This document shows, piece by piece, positions 6,943 to 15,577 of a stretch of DNA of 46,051 nucleotides; position 1 is the stretch's first letter; every line of letters begins with the position of its first letter. This stretch comes from Sulfuritalea sp. Its GTDB lineage: Bacteria > Pseudomonadota > Gammaproteobacteria > Burkholderiales > Rhodocyclaceae. The stretch covers positions 1 through 46,051 of the forward strand of contig JALNYT010000003.1 in NCBI GenBank assembly GCA_023229685.1, given 5' to 3'. A program made the position numbers and the translations under genes. The notes under the pieces were generated by a model. That model ran no database searches. It had not been told where the DNA came from and was given only the letters and a program-made list of their open reading frames with translations.

Positions 6943-7686
6943 TTAGCCGAAAAACTGCCCCAGTTTGCTCAGGTTTTTCCAGACCAGCGTCCCCAGTCCA
7001 CCCACCTCGTTGCGGCGCAGTGCCGCGTAGTCCTCCCGGCTCTTGCGCAGGATGCGCGACAGCGACCGGTTGCTCTCGCCGCCGACGCGCATCTTCACCA
7101 ACACTTCTGGGATGTAGGCTAAGCGAATGTTCCCCCGCGCCAGATAGCGCAGCATCGCATCGTAGTCGGCCGCGATGCGGAAGCTGGTATCGAAACCGCC
7201 CCATCGCTCGATCACCGCGCGCCGAAGGAACAAGGTCGGATGTGGCGGCATCCAGCCGTAGGCTAGGCGCGATCGCTGGTAAGTCCCCGAGCGCCAACGG
7301 CGAATAATGCGCGGCGGATCGGCCTTGGCCACGTAGTCCAGATCGCCATACACGCCATCCACAGCCGGATCGGCAAAGGCCAGCGCCACCCGCTCGAGCA
7401 CCCGCTCGTCCGCGTAAAAGTCATCGGAATGCATCAGGCCGACCACGTCGCCTGAGGACAGCGCAAAGCCCTTGTTCAGGGCATCATAGATTCCGTTGTC
7501 CGGCTCGCTCAGCAACGCCGCCAAGCGATCCCGCTGTGCCTCGATCACCGCAAGCGTGCCGTCGGTGGACGCTCCATCGATCACGATGTGCTCCACTTGT
7601 TTCCACGTCTGCCCCTGCACGCTGGCGAGCGCCTGGGCAATGGTATCGACGCGGTTGAAACTTGCGGTGATCACGGAAATTTTCAA
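6943..7686 (-). CDS. Family 2 glycosyltransferase
   Basis: 247 residues. The N-terminus MKISVITASFNRVDTI and DGASTDGT at about residue 39 form the nucleotide-sugar-binding GT-A fold; LMHSDDF (about residue 84) supplies the metal-binding DxD. FRIAADYDAMLRYL (about residue 170) matches the acceptor/base region of WcaE-like GT2 enzymes. The start codon is TTG at 7686, chosen because it gives exactly the canonical N-terminus. It lies 10 bases after the carbamoyltransferase stop and is the last gene of the long minus-strand sugar locus. It is cytoplasmic or membrane-associated and adds one sugar to the lipid-linked repeat unit; donor and acceptor are unknown. Confidence 0.88.
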   Translation of the reverse strand: MKISVITASFNRVDTIAQALASVQGQTWKQVEHIVIDGASTDGTLAVIEAQRDRLAALLSEPDNGIYDALNKGFALSSGDVVGLMHSDDFYADERVLERVALAFADPAVDGVYGDLDYVAKADPPRIIRRWRSGTYQRSRLAYGWMPPHPTLFLRRAVIERWGGFDTSFRIAADYDAMLRYLARGNIRLAYIPEVLVKMRVGGESNRSLSRILRKSREDYAALRRNEVGGLGTLVWKNLSKLGQFFG

Positions 7687-7696
7687 GGCCGCAAGC

Positions 7697-9442
7697 TCAT
7701 CCCTTGCGTTCGATGAACCAGTCGCCCATCACCAGCACATCCATCTTGGTCCGCAGGAAACAATCCAGCGCCTCTTCCGGCTTGCAGACGACCGGTTCGT
7801 TTTCATTGAACGACGTGTTCAGCACGATCGGCACCCCGGTCTTGCGGGAAAAGGAACTGATCAATCGGTGGTACCGCGGGTTGGTGTCTGCTGTGACAGT
7901 CTGCAGGCGCCCTGAGCCGTCCACATGGGTCACCGCAGGAATTAACGCGCGCTTCTCTTCACGGATCGGATATACCTGCATCATGAAGGGTACATCGTCG
8001 TCCTGCTCGAACCATTCCGACACTGCCTCGCGCAAGATCGATGGTGCGAATGGACGGAACGACTCGCGCCGCTTGATCTTCAGATTCAGAATATCTTTCA
8101 TATCGGCCCGGCGGGGGTCCCCCAGAATGGAGCGGTTTCCCAAGGCCCGAGGACCCCACTCCATGCGATCCTGAAACCAGCCGACCACCTTGCCCTCGGA
8201 TATCGCCGTTGCTGTGCGCGCACACAAAACAGACTCGTCTTCGATGCGGGTTACTGAGCATCGCTGCTCGAGCAAATTCGTGGCATTCGTATCCAGCAAC
8301 GCCAATAACTCAGCATCGGAAAAATGCGGGCCCCAATAGGCGTGGTCCATCACGAACTTTCGTGAACCACCCAGCTTGTGCCAAACAGCGTAGGCAGCGC
8401 CGATTGCTCCGCCCGCATCCCCTGCAGCAGCCTGAATGTATGCCTTCTTAAATGGCGTGTTTTGGTATACCTTGCCGTTGGCCACCGAGTTCATCGCACA
8501 GCCGCCGGCCAGGCAGAGTTTGTCATTGCCGTGGCGCACATGCAGCACATTCAGCAGATGGAAAAAAGCCTCCTCATACATCGCCTGCACTGAACGGGCG
8601 ACATCCTTGTGACGCTGGGTCAGTTCCTCGTTCGTCCGGCGCATCGGCCCCAATAATTCCACCAAGGCATCGGAGAACAGTTCGCCCACCTTGGGTTCGC
8701 CATTTTCCCACTCGTACTCCACCTTTTCCTTGTGGTGACGGAAATAGCCCAGACTCAGTTTGAAACTGCCATCGCCCTGCAACTGCACGATGCGTCGCAT
8801 CTCGGTCATAAATTTCGGCTGCCCGTAAGGCGCCAGCCCCATCACCTTGTACTCGTCGCCATAGTGCGGGAAACCCAGCCATTGAGTCAGCGCCTGATAG
8901 AAGATGCCCAATGAATGCGGAAAATAAACCTTGTCGTCGATGGCAATCTCCGCCCCCCGGCCGATACCCCAAGCAGCACTGGCAAAATCACCGAAGCCAT
9001 CCACCGACACCACCACCGCCTCATCGAAGGGCGACACATGAAACGCCGAGGAGAGATGCGCCAGATGGTGTTCGACCTCATGCACTTCGCCCGCAAACGG
9101 CGCGACCGAAGTTCGCGCCAGTTCATCCCTCACATTGGTCCTCTCGCGCTTGTTTTTGATGCGATCCATCACCAGGCCGAGATCGGGCCTCTTCGCCAGC
9201 GTAAAACCAATCTTCTTCCACAGATTGGCCTTGCCATCCTGATTGATCGCCACGTGCCTCACATCCACCAAACCGATACCCGCCTCAGCAAGGCAATAAC
9301 GAATCGCCTCGGACGGAAACCCCGCCCAATGCTTGATCCGGCGGAAGCGCTCTTCTTCCGCAGCCGCAACCAGAGCCCCATCCTTGACCAGACAGGCCGA
9401 AGAATCGCCATGATAAGCATTGATACCCAGAATGATCGACAA
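7697..9442 (-). CDS. Carbamoyltransferase (NodU/CmcH family)
   Basis: 581 residues from a TTG at 9442, which yields the canonical opening (M)SIILGINAYHGDSSA. An ATG at 9514 is in frame but would add 24 unrelated residues and overlap the MBOAT gene. The N-terminal ASKHA/Kae1-like domain has the metal-binding VEHHLAHLSSAF (about residue 122) and VVVSVDGFGDFAS. LCLAGGCAMNSVANGK follows, and the C-terminal carbamoyltransferase domain carries EWGPRALGNRSILGDPR and VLNTSFNENEPVVC. These enzymes use carbamoyl phosphate and ATP to carbamoylate a sugar or antibiotic hydroxyl. In this context the acceptor is probably an O-antigen sugar. Confidence 0.93.
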   Translation of the reverse strand: MSIILGINAYHGDSSACLVKDGALVAAAEEERFRRIKHWAGFPSEAIRYCLAEAGIGLVDVRHVAINQDGKANLWKKIGFTLAKRPDLGLVMDRIKNKRERTNVRDELARTSVAPFAGEVHEVEHHLAHLSSAFHVSPFDEAVVVSVDGFGDFASAAWGIGRGAEIAIDDKVYFPHSLGIFYQALTQWLGFPHYGDEYKVMGLAPYGQPKFMTEMRRIVQLQGDGSFKLSLGYFRHHKEKVEYEWENGEPKVGELFSDALVELLGPMRRTNEELTQRHKDVARSVQAMYEEAFFHLLNVLHVRHGNDKLCLAGGCAMNSVANGKVYQNTPFKKAYIQAAAGDAGGAIGAAYAVWHKLGGSRKFVMDHAYWGPHFSDAELLALLDTNATNLLEQRCSVTRIEDESVLCARTATAISEGKVVGWFQDRMEWGPRALGNRSILGDPRRADMKDILNLKIKRRESFRPFAPSILREAVSEWFEQDDDVPFMMQVYPIREEKRALIPAVTHVDGSGRLQTVTADTNPRYHRLISSFSRKTGVPIVLNTSFNENEPVVCKPEEALDCFLRTKMDVLVMGDWFIERKG

Positions 9443-9467
9443 GACAGTTTTCTCGAGTAAAGGTGGC

Positions 9468-10931
9468 TCAGAATTGGAAATAGATGAACTGGCTGATCGG
9501 TCGCAGGAATACAAATACCAATCCCGCGACGATTCCCATCAGCAGCGTTTCGACAACAAACATTAGCGCAGGGGTCTTATACAGCCACCGAGCGCCCTTC
9601 TCATGAAAGAAGTAAGTGCCTAGAAACCCGACAAGAAGTACCGCGGCGACAAGGTAGGTGTTCTCTCGCATTCCCAACCAGAAATAGTCTCGCGGAGCGA
9701 ACAGCTTTCCATACATGCCCAGTGCGTCACTTACCGACTTCGCGCGAAAAGGCACCCACGCCAGCATCACTATCGGTAATGTGATTAACCAGCCCCCCCA
9801 GCTTTGGATAAAGTTCGGAAATCTGGCGCACTGTAGACTTATCGCCCGATACGCCGCAATGAAGGTTGCGTGGTACAGCCCCCAAAAAACAAAGGTCCAG
9901 TTGGCACCGTGCCAGAAGCCCATGATTCCCCAGGTAGCAAACAGCACCAAGGTGGGGTGCCTCTCCCTGGCGCCATGCTCTTGTGAAGCCGTGGCCAACC
10001 CTCCAACCGATCGATCCTGAACCTTAACCCCCAGGAGCGGCAAATACAGGTAATCGCGAATCCAACTCGACAGGGAAATATGCCAGCGTCGCCAAAACTC
10101 TCTTGGCGAACTTGCCATGTAAGGAAAGTTAAAATTCTCAGGAAACGAAATGCCCATTAGGCGCGCTGAACCAATCGCTATGTGCGAATATCCCGCGAAG
10201 TCGAAGTAGATCTGAAAGCCAAATAGAAAGGCGAGCGTTACAACATCAATAGCGCTCATCGCCGAAATCGGCTGACCGAAGCCAGCGTCGACCAGGGGCG
10301 AAATGTTGTCGGCCAGAACCACCTTGAGAAACAACCCGAACAGGATGCGTCTTAACCCGCTGACAAAGGTATCCAACCGAAAGCTCGGCTTCGCGTCGAG
10401 TTGGTATAGAAGCTCACCCGCGCGTAAGATCGGTCCGGCAACGAGTTGCGGGAAATAAGTGACGAAACAACCGTATAGAACGAAATCCTGTTCCGCTCGA
10501 ATGAACTTCCGATAGACATCAACCGTATAGCTGATGGTTTGAAAGGTATAGAAACTGATGCCAAGCGGAAGCACAATGTTCAGAACAGGCGACTGCACCT
10601 CGACACCGAAGAAACGCATCACTACGACAGCGTTGTCGACGACGAACAGCAAATACTTGAAATAGAACAGCAGGCCGAGATTTACGAAGAGACTCACGAC
10701 TAGCCAAATTCTGCGCCGCGCCAATACTTCAGTTGCCTCGATGCGCATGGCAACAAAATAGTCGGTCGCTGCTGAGAGCAACATCACCGCAAGAAATTCT
10801 GGGCGCCAGAAACCATAAAACGTCAGACTGGACAAGAAGATCATCCAGAGGCGTGGTCGTTTCGGCAGCAGCCAAAAAAGGCAAACTGTTAAAACTAGAA
10901 AAATTATGTAGGTGACCGAGTTGAAAATCAC
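9468..10931 (-). CDS. MBOAT-family O-acyltransferase (AlgI-like)
   Basis: 487 residues with 10-12 membrane helices. Landmarks are FYGFWRPEF near residue 38, VLPLGISFYTFQTISY (about residue 145), TYFPQLVAGPILR, REFWRRWHISLSSWIRDYLY (about residue 285) and the catalytic-histidine block WGIMGFWHGANWTF (about residue 340). AlgI-type proteins pass acetyl groups across the inner membrane for O-acylation of exported polysaccharide. The upstream gene is an SGNH protein whose end overlaps this start by four bases, the usual AlgI/AlgJ-type pairing in which the SGNH protein completes transfer in the periplasm. Placement inside the O-antigen locus points to O-acetylation of that glycan. Confidence 0.93.
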   Translation of the reverse strand: MIFNSVTYIIFLVLTVCLFWLLPKRPRLWMIFLSSLTFYGFWRPEFLAVMLLSAATDYFVAMRIEATEVLARRRIWLVVSLFVNLGLLFYFKYLLFVVDNAVVVMRFFGVEVQSPVLNIVLPLGISFYTFQTISYTVDVYRKFIRAEQDFVLYGCFVTYFPQLVAGPILRAGELLYQLDAKPSFRLDTFVSGLRRILFGLFLKVVLADNISPLVDAGFGQPISAMSAIDVVTLAFLFGFQIYFDFAGYSHIAIGSARLMGISFPENFNFPYMASSPREFWRRWHISLSSWIRDYLYLPLLGVKVQDRSVGGLATASQEHGARERHPTLVLFATWGIMGFWHGANWTFVFWGLYHATFIAAYRAISLQCARFPNFIQSWGGWLITLPIVMLAWVPFRAKSVSDALGMYGKLFAPRDYFWLGMRENTYLVAAVLLVGFLGTYFFHEKGARWLYKTPALMFVVETLLMGIVAGLVFVFLRPISQFIYFQF

Positions 10932-12112
10932 GGTCTGATGTCCAGATTGGCCAACGAGTCGGTAACCAATTGTTCCAATTTTGCAGCCAAGACCTTGTGG
11001 CCGCCTGCCTGAAAATGCATAAAATCCGCATCAGGCACTTCATTCGCGCCACTTTCGGTGCCGGAATCCCATAGTTCATTAGGCACCAAGGCTTCGAGGT
11101 TGGCGTACCTGGCATTGTGTAGCCTGGCGAGCCTCTGTATATCCGACTTGAATCTCGCGTACTCGCCGGAGTCATAGGGAATCTCCATCCCACCCCGCAA
11201 TGGGGCAATATACAAAACGACCTCGATCCCTTCTCGCCTCGCAGCATTCAGAATGGCAGCCAAAGCCGCTAGATTGTCGTTGTATCGCCCTTGGATAATT
11301 TTGCGTTTGCTGGTGGCTTTGATCCCAAATAAGGCATTACGGGCCACGTACAGACCGTAAAAGACCTTGCCCCGAACCATCGGCCTGACCTTCCAAAGGG
11401 AGTTCTGTTCCTCAAGCCACCCATTCAGAGTAAGTTCGGCGCGCTCCTGAATAGTTTGAGCAATTCCGGCGGTATCTTGATCTTTGGCCACAAAGCGTGA
11501 GATGACAAGCAACCGCCGTCCGATGTCCGTGGCGGACAAAGCCATTGAAGTCTGTTCATCGCGTGTCAGAGCTGCAACTTCGTCGCGTAGCCCATCTTCA
11601 CGAAGGTCGTCAAAAACAATCGACAGAATCAGTAGGCGCAGTGGCAGTTGTTTGCGTAAATACTCGAATAAGACGTAATGCTCCTGCAAGTTGGCGTTGG
11701 GTTGGCTAAATGTCAGAAGGTCGAGTCCACGGGGGTAGAGCGATTCAAACAGTATCGGTGGTGCGTTCATTTCGCCCAGTCGCATTTGATTGATCGCATG
11801 CAATTGCGAATTGCCCAACCATAGGACTGAATTCCTCGCACTTCGACTTCGCGCACCCTCAATGCAGCCATTCGCATCGCGACTATCCATGCAGTGGATC
11901 GGATGTCCTCCTTCTTTCGCAAAAATGGAAGTCGTCTGTGCTCCAAACGTAGCCGCTTCTTCGAAATTCGTCTTTACCCCACCAAAAAACATCAACAGTA
12001 GCGTAAGCGACGTTACAGTCCCACAGACGAGGGCCGCGAGGAACAATCGCGCGCGGCGAATATCGGGCAGGGTCGGCGAGTCTCTATCCGGATCAATCGC
12101 AGAGCGTTTCAA
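10928..12112 (-). CDS. Membrane-anchored SGNH-fold (AlgJ/AlgX-like) acyltransferase partner
   Basis: 394 residues: one N-terminal membrane helix (LFLAALVCGTVTSLTLLLMF, about residues 23-42), then a periplasmic domain. VLWLGNSQLHAINQ at about residue 96 has the Gly-Asn-Ser nucleophile region, and DADFMHFQAGGHKVLA near the C-terminus holds the Asp-x-x-His pair (DFMH), completing an SGNH triad. The start is a TTG in TTGA, overlapping the stop of the preceding small ORF; no other plausible start precedes the helix. It is partner to the MBOAT gene that follows with a 4-base overlap and probably receives acyl groups for transfer to the polysaccharide. Confidence 0.82.
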   Translation of the reverse strand: MKRSAIDPDRDSPTLPDIRRARLFLAALVCGTVTSLTLLLMFFGGVKTNFEEAATFGAQTTSIFAKEGGHPIHCMDSRDANGCIEGARSRSARNSVLWLGNSQLHAINQMRLGEMNAPPILFESLYPRGLDLLTFSQPNANLQEHYVLFEYLRKQLPLRLLILSIVFDDLREDGLRDEVAALTRDEQTSMALSATDIGRRLLVISRFVAKDQDTAGIAQTIQERAELTLNGWLEEQNSLWKVRPMVRGKVFYGLYVARNALFGIKATSKRKIIQGRYNDNLAALAAILNAARREGIEVVLYIAPLRGGMEIPYDSGEYARFKSDIQRLARLHNARYANLEALVPNELWDSGTESGANEVPDADFMHFQAGGHKVLAAKLEQLVTDSLANLDIRP

Positions 12113-12348
12113 TCCCCGCCCTCAATGGTAGCGCAGCGTATTCGAGTTTGGCAGACATGCCCTACGCCATTATTGTGGTCAATCGTAGCGCACTCCCAGC
12201 ATTGCCTATCCGCAGGCTTTACCCGAAGTACAGTTTCAATAACTGGATCTGAGGTCGAAAAGCCAAGTGGACGCGAGTAAATATTGCCTTTTGGCATTGA
12301 GCAGTTAATCATCCTGGCGGCTGCGAGAAATTGTGATCTATCCACCAT
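12109..12348 (-). CDS. Small hypothetical protein inside the polysaccharide operon
   Basis: 79 residues from ATG 12348; no family recognised. It has four cysteines in the C-terminal half (CWECATIDHNNGVGHVCQTRIRC) and no signal peptide or membrane helix. It begins 13 bases after the methyltransferase stop, and its TGA overlaps the TTG start of the SGNH gene (TTGA), an arrangement that favours real translation and coupling. It could instead be a decayed fragment of a larger gene. Confidence 0.4.
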   Translation of the reverse strand: MVDRSQFLAAARMINCSMPKGNIYSRPLGFSTSDPVIETVLRVKPADRQCWECATIDHNNGVGHVCQTRIRCATIEGGD

Positions 12349-12361
12349 GCAATCCGGCTAG

Positions 12362-13099
12362 TCAGCATTGATTCAATCCCGTTTTTTCCAGGAAAACAAA
12401 CAGATTCCCGGTAAAAATCTTGGGTGCATGATTATGTATGACAGACATGATTTTATAAATTGATGGCCGGCCAAAATAATAGGAGGGCTCAGCGGTATAC
12501 AAATAAGAAAAGTTATTCCAACGTGGCGCAGGAAAGGCATGCCTTAGGGCACCGAGCGAATTGCAGCGGTAACAAGTGGGAAACACATCCTCCGCCAAGC
12601 GGTCTGGCTGAGCGTAACGGAGAATTCGGTGGTGCTTGAGGTTCGAAACCAAGCGAGCGGCAACGCTGACATAGTTGAAGTAGTGAGGCGTTCGTGCGCA
12701 AAACCAACCACCTGGTTTCAATAACCTGAACACCTCTGCCTCGAAGCTACACACATCCTCGACGTGCTCAAGGACAAAATCCGACAGAATCAAATCACAA
12801 ACCGAATCGTTAAGTGGAATCTGTTGATTTTTGACCAAAATATTTTCGTGAGTTGTTGGATTCGATAAAACTGCTGCATCGATGTCAGCACCAATATAAC
12901 GTTTTGTCATGGACTTGAGATCCAACACTTGACGCCGATGTTTGCTCTTCTCGACGTAATACCAAGCTGCTCGTCCTGCCCCAAGATTGAGCACAGTTGA
13001 GTCCCTATCGATTAGCGAGCCAATACGGCCATAGAACTCTACGGTTCCATCTAATGGCGGATATCGGCCAACAAAGCTTATGTGTGGATCGAATGTCAT
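12362..13099 (-). CDS. Class I SAM-dependent methyltransferase
   Basis: 245 residues from ATG 13099; a GTG at 13111 is a possible alternative and neither has a strong ribosome site. Motif I is the SAM-binding VLNLGAGRAAW (about residue 37), the acidic motif II region is YIGADIDAAVL, and LILSDFVLEHVEDVCSFEAE followed by LLKPGGWFCARTPH gives motifs III-IV of the Methyltransf_11/UbiE-like group. It probably methylates a sugar or acts on a glycan terminus, since methylation often caps O-antigen chains. Substrate unknown. Confidence 0.82.
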   Translation of the reverse strand: MTFDPHISFVGRYPPLDGTVEFYGRIGSLIDRDSTVLNLGAGRAAWYYVEKSKHRRQVLDLKSMTKRYIGADIDAAVLSNPTTHENILVKNQQIPLNDSVCDLILSDFVLEHVEDVCSFEAEVFRLLKPGGWFCARTPHYFNYVSVAARLVSNLKHHRILRYAQPDRLAEDVFPTCYRCNSLGALRHAFPAPRWNNFSYLYTAEPSYYFGRPSIYKIMSVIHNHAPKIFTGNLFVFLEKTGLNQC

Positions 13100-13123
13100 G
13101 TCTTGGGCCACATATTCAATAAC

Positions 13124-14266
13124 TCAACGAGCCACCTGCGTTGAAAACGTCCTCTCGTGGAGTACGTTAGCGTAGGCTTGGAGCATTTGGGAGCCTATCT
13201 TTTCTGGCGAATGAAGCAATCGTATCTGTTCGCGATTCGCGAATCCCATTTTTCTGCGTTCTACCGACGAGAGCGACATGGCCCTTTTCAACGCGGAAGA
13301 AAGCTGAACGCAATCATTGGGCCGAAAAATCAAACTTTGCTGCATATTTCCAAGAGTCCTTGAAACTGCCCCTACATCGGCCGCAACACAGACCTTAGCC
13401 ATTGCCATCGCTTCAAACAACACAATCGGTCCCGTTTCGTTCAAAGACGGCAATACAAACAAATCCGACGCATCCAGCAGGCCCCTAATGGACTCGGAAT
13501 CGCACCAGCCTAGAAACTCTACCAAGACGTCCGATCTGCGAACTGCCAATTCGCCCGCGAGTGACTTCAACTGAAGAAAGTAGGCCGAATGAGTGTCTAA
13601 TAACGCACCTACAATTCGTAGATGCATTGGATGTGGCACACTCAGCATTGATCGGAGAAGGAGGTCCATTCCCTTTATTGGATTCAGATTGCCAATGGCA
13701 AGAATCTCAATCGCAGCGCCTCGCTCTTTGTCCTTGAAGCAATCACTGCCGGGCGCCGGTTGCCAAAACTCCGTGTCCACAGGACATGGAATTATGGGCA
13801 TGGAAGGCAAACCAAGTTCTTGCGCGCTTTTTTCGCTGACAGAGAGTTTGGTATGGCGCGAACTCTTGACGAGCCATGCACCAATCTTGGCCAACGGGCT
13901 CAACTCAGGAAGCGCTTCATGCATATGCCAAATTATAGGATGCTTTGTAATGACGGCAGCGAGAAGTGGGGCAAGATTTGCTGCGCCGTGCACATGAAAG
14001 ATATCCCAATTACCGCGGGACGAATTGCTTGATCTAAACATCCAGGCAATTGCCAACGCGTTAATGAACACCTCCACCGCATATAGCGGCCTCCACCATC
14101 GGCGAAGGTTTACGAGAGAGACATCCGTTGCTGCCCCTTGGCCGGCAGTAACGAGAATGCATTTCACATTTTCTCCCATCGCAGCCTTAAGGGATTTGTA
14201 GTAAATGTGCGGCCCTCCGACTCTATGGTCGAGAATAAAGTGTACGATTCGCAACCGTTGCCTCAC
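13124..14266 (-). CDS. Family 4 glycosyltransferase (GT-B)
   Basis: About 380 residues from a GTG at 14266, placed just before LRIVHFILDHRVGGPHIYY, the typical GT4 N-terminus. The longest frame starts at 14428 but would overlap the previous gene by 122 bases with unrelated residues. The C-terminal Rossmann domain carries EILAIGNLNPIKGMDLLLRS (about residue 188) and the E-x7-E donor-site region PSLNETGPIVLFEAMAM (about residue 280). NIWHMH-like IIWHMHEALPEL is in the N-terminal domain. It probably builds a linkage of the O-antigen repeat. Start choice is moderately certain. Confidence 0.85.
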   Translation of the reverse strand: MRQRLRIVHFILDHRVGGPHIYYKSLKAAMGENVKCILVTAGQGAATDVSLVNLRRWWRPLYAVEVFINALAIAWMFRSSNSSRGNWDIFHVHGAANLAPLLAAVITKHPIIWHMHEALPELSPLAKIGAWLVKSSRHTKLSVSEKSAQELGLPSMPIIPCPVDTEFWQPAPGSDCFKDKERGAAIEILAIGNLNPIKGMDLLLRSMLSVPHPMHLRIVGALLDTHSAYFLQLKSLAGELAVRRSDVLVEFLGWCDSESIRGLLDASDLFVLPSLNETGPIVLFEAMAMAKVCVAADVGAVSRTLGNMQQSLIFRPNDCVQLSSALKRAMSLSSVERRKMGFANREQIRLLHSPEKIGSQMLQAYANVLHERTFSTQVAR

Positions 14267-14306
14267 CCGGTTTGCCCCGCTATCTGCGTGGAGCGCAGGT
14301 AGTTCA

Positions 14307-15392
14307 TCAAGATGCGAGTTCCTGAAACCGCGCCCACTGCTGTCCTTTACTGTAACGGTCTTGCATAAGCCTAACCCCGTTTGCAGCGATTGTCGCCAGT
14401 CTTGTCGAGTCAGAAAGCAATTCGGCAATCAGGGACACAGCTTCGACCTCGTTCGCATAGGTTTCCATCGTGACGCCCTGCTCCATTCCAGCCGGGTAGC
14501 GGCCTGGATCCGACAAGAGGAGGCTTCCGCAGCCTAAGGCTTCAAAGCAGCGCATGTTGCCGCGGTCGCCGCCAGCAGAATCGACGGCCCCATTCAATAC
14601 GATTTTTGCGTTTGATAAGAGCTGATACATAGCTCGACCAAATACCGGTCGAGTTGACACGACCTGAACGTCCGCTGGTCGGCGATGCCGACCCAAGGGA
14701 AGATAGCGTCCGATCGGACTTTCGGCCAGTCGCGTAAGCCGACCGCGGTCAAGCGCAAAGACAATGTTGAATCTCTTCCGTAGGCGTGCGACCGCCTCGA
14801 GGATTACCGCCCGATTTTGGTGATGCCGCGAGTAACCACCGATAAAAACGACATCAATTGGACGATTCTCATTCGAGGCGTAATCCGCCATCACTGGGTC
14901 GAAGGACGGGGTGAAATAAGCAGTGAGCACACCTTGCCTGCCGTATTCAGCAAGGCTCTCAGGAAAATTATTCAAGACCAGATCGTACGAGGTCAGATCA
15001 CCCAAAGGAGCCGGAGGAGATTGCCAACAAATCTTCCTCTTGACGCATCCCGGAAGTCTCTTCAAGAAATCCGGCCCATAAGTTGCTGGTTCTTGGGTAT
15101 AAAACACTTCCGTCCGGTGTTCCTCTACCTGCGCCAGCAAAATGTCCGGTAGCGCGCACGCCGTGTTCATTCCGTGCTCACTTGCCCATATCTTCTGGAG
15201 TTGCGGGTCGCACCCCGCAGTTAAAAAAGCATCAGGGTTACGACATACTACAGGATCAAGCAAATGAACACCATTGTAGCCGTCGGCGACCAGCGCTTCA
15301 ATCCATTTCTTGAAATTGACTTGACGTAGCGCTAGCGAGGCTAGTCGTGTGCGGTACGAAGGGAACGAAAAAATATTTTGAAAGAGTCTCAT
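14307..15392 (-). CDS. Glycosyltransferase of the CgeB-like type
   Basis: 361 residues, GT-B-like. The central DVVFIGGYSRHHQNRAVILE (about residue 178) begins the C-terminal Rossmann domain, and the segment RGNMRCFEALGCGSLLLSD (about residue 278) is the signature of CgeB/spore-maturation-type glycosyltransferases. The N-terminus (MRLFQNIFSFPSYRTRLASL) is not a signal peptide. It is followed 40 bases later by the GT4 gene. The intergenic region before it (15393-15577) is AT-rich and has no gene. Confidence 0.78.
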   Translation of the reverse strand: MRLFQNIFSFPSYRTRLASLALRQVNFKKWIEALVADGYNGVHLLDPVVCRNPDAFLTAGCDPQLQKIWASEHGMNTACALPDILLAQVEEHRTEVFYTQEPATYGPDFLKRLPGCVKRKICWQSPPAPLGDLTSYDLVLNNFPESLAEYGRQGVLTAYFTPSFDPVMADYASNENRPIDVVFIGGYSRHHQNRAVILEAVARLRKRFNIVFALDRGRLTRLAESPIGRYLPLGRHRRPADVQVVSTRPVFGRAMYQLLSNAKIVLNGAVDSAGGDRGNMRCFEALGCGSLLLSDPGRYPAGMEQGVTMETYANEVEAVSLIAELLSDSTRLATIAANGVRLMQDRYSKGQQWARFQELAS

Positions 15393-15577
15393 CTGAAAAT
15401 AGTTGCGGGATGTACGGTTATGCTAATTATTGAACACTCGAATGACAGGAGTAACACGCCATTGGAATAATGTTGTCGAAAAACAAAGTCGCGTAACTAA
15501 AGTTCTCGCCGCACACACCGCATATAGATGTGTAAAAGCTATCAATCAAGTTCTTCTCTCGAAAACATTCACATCTA

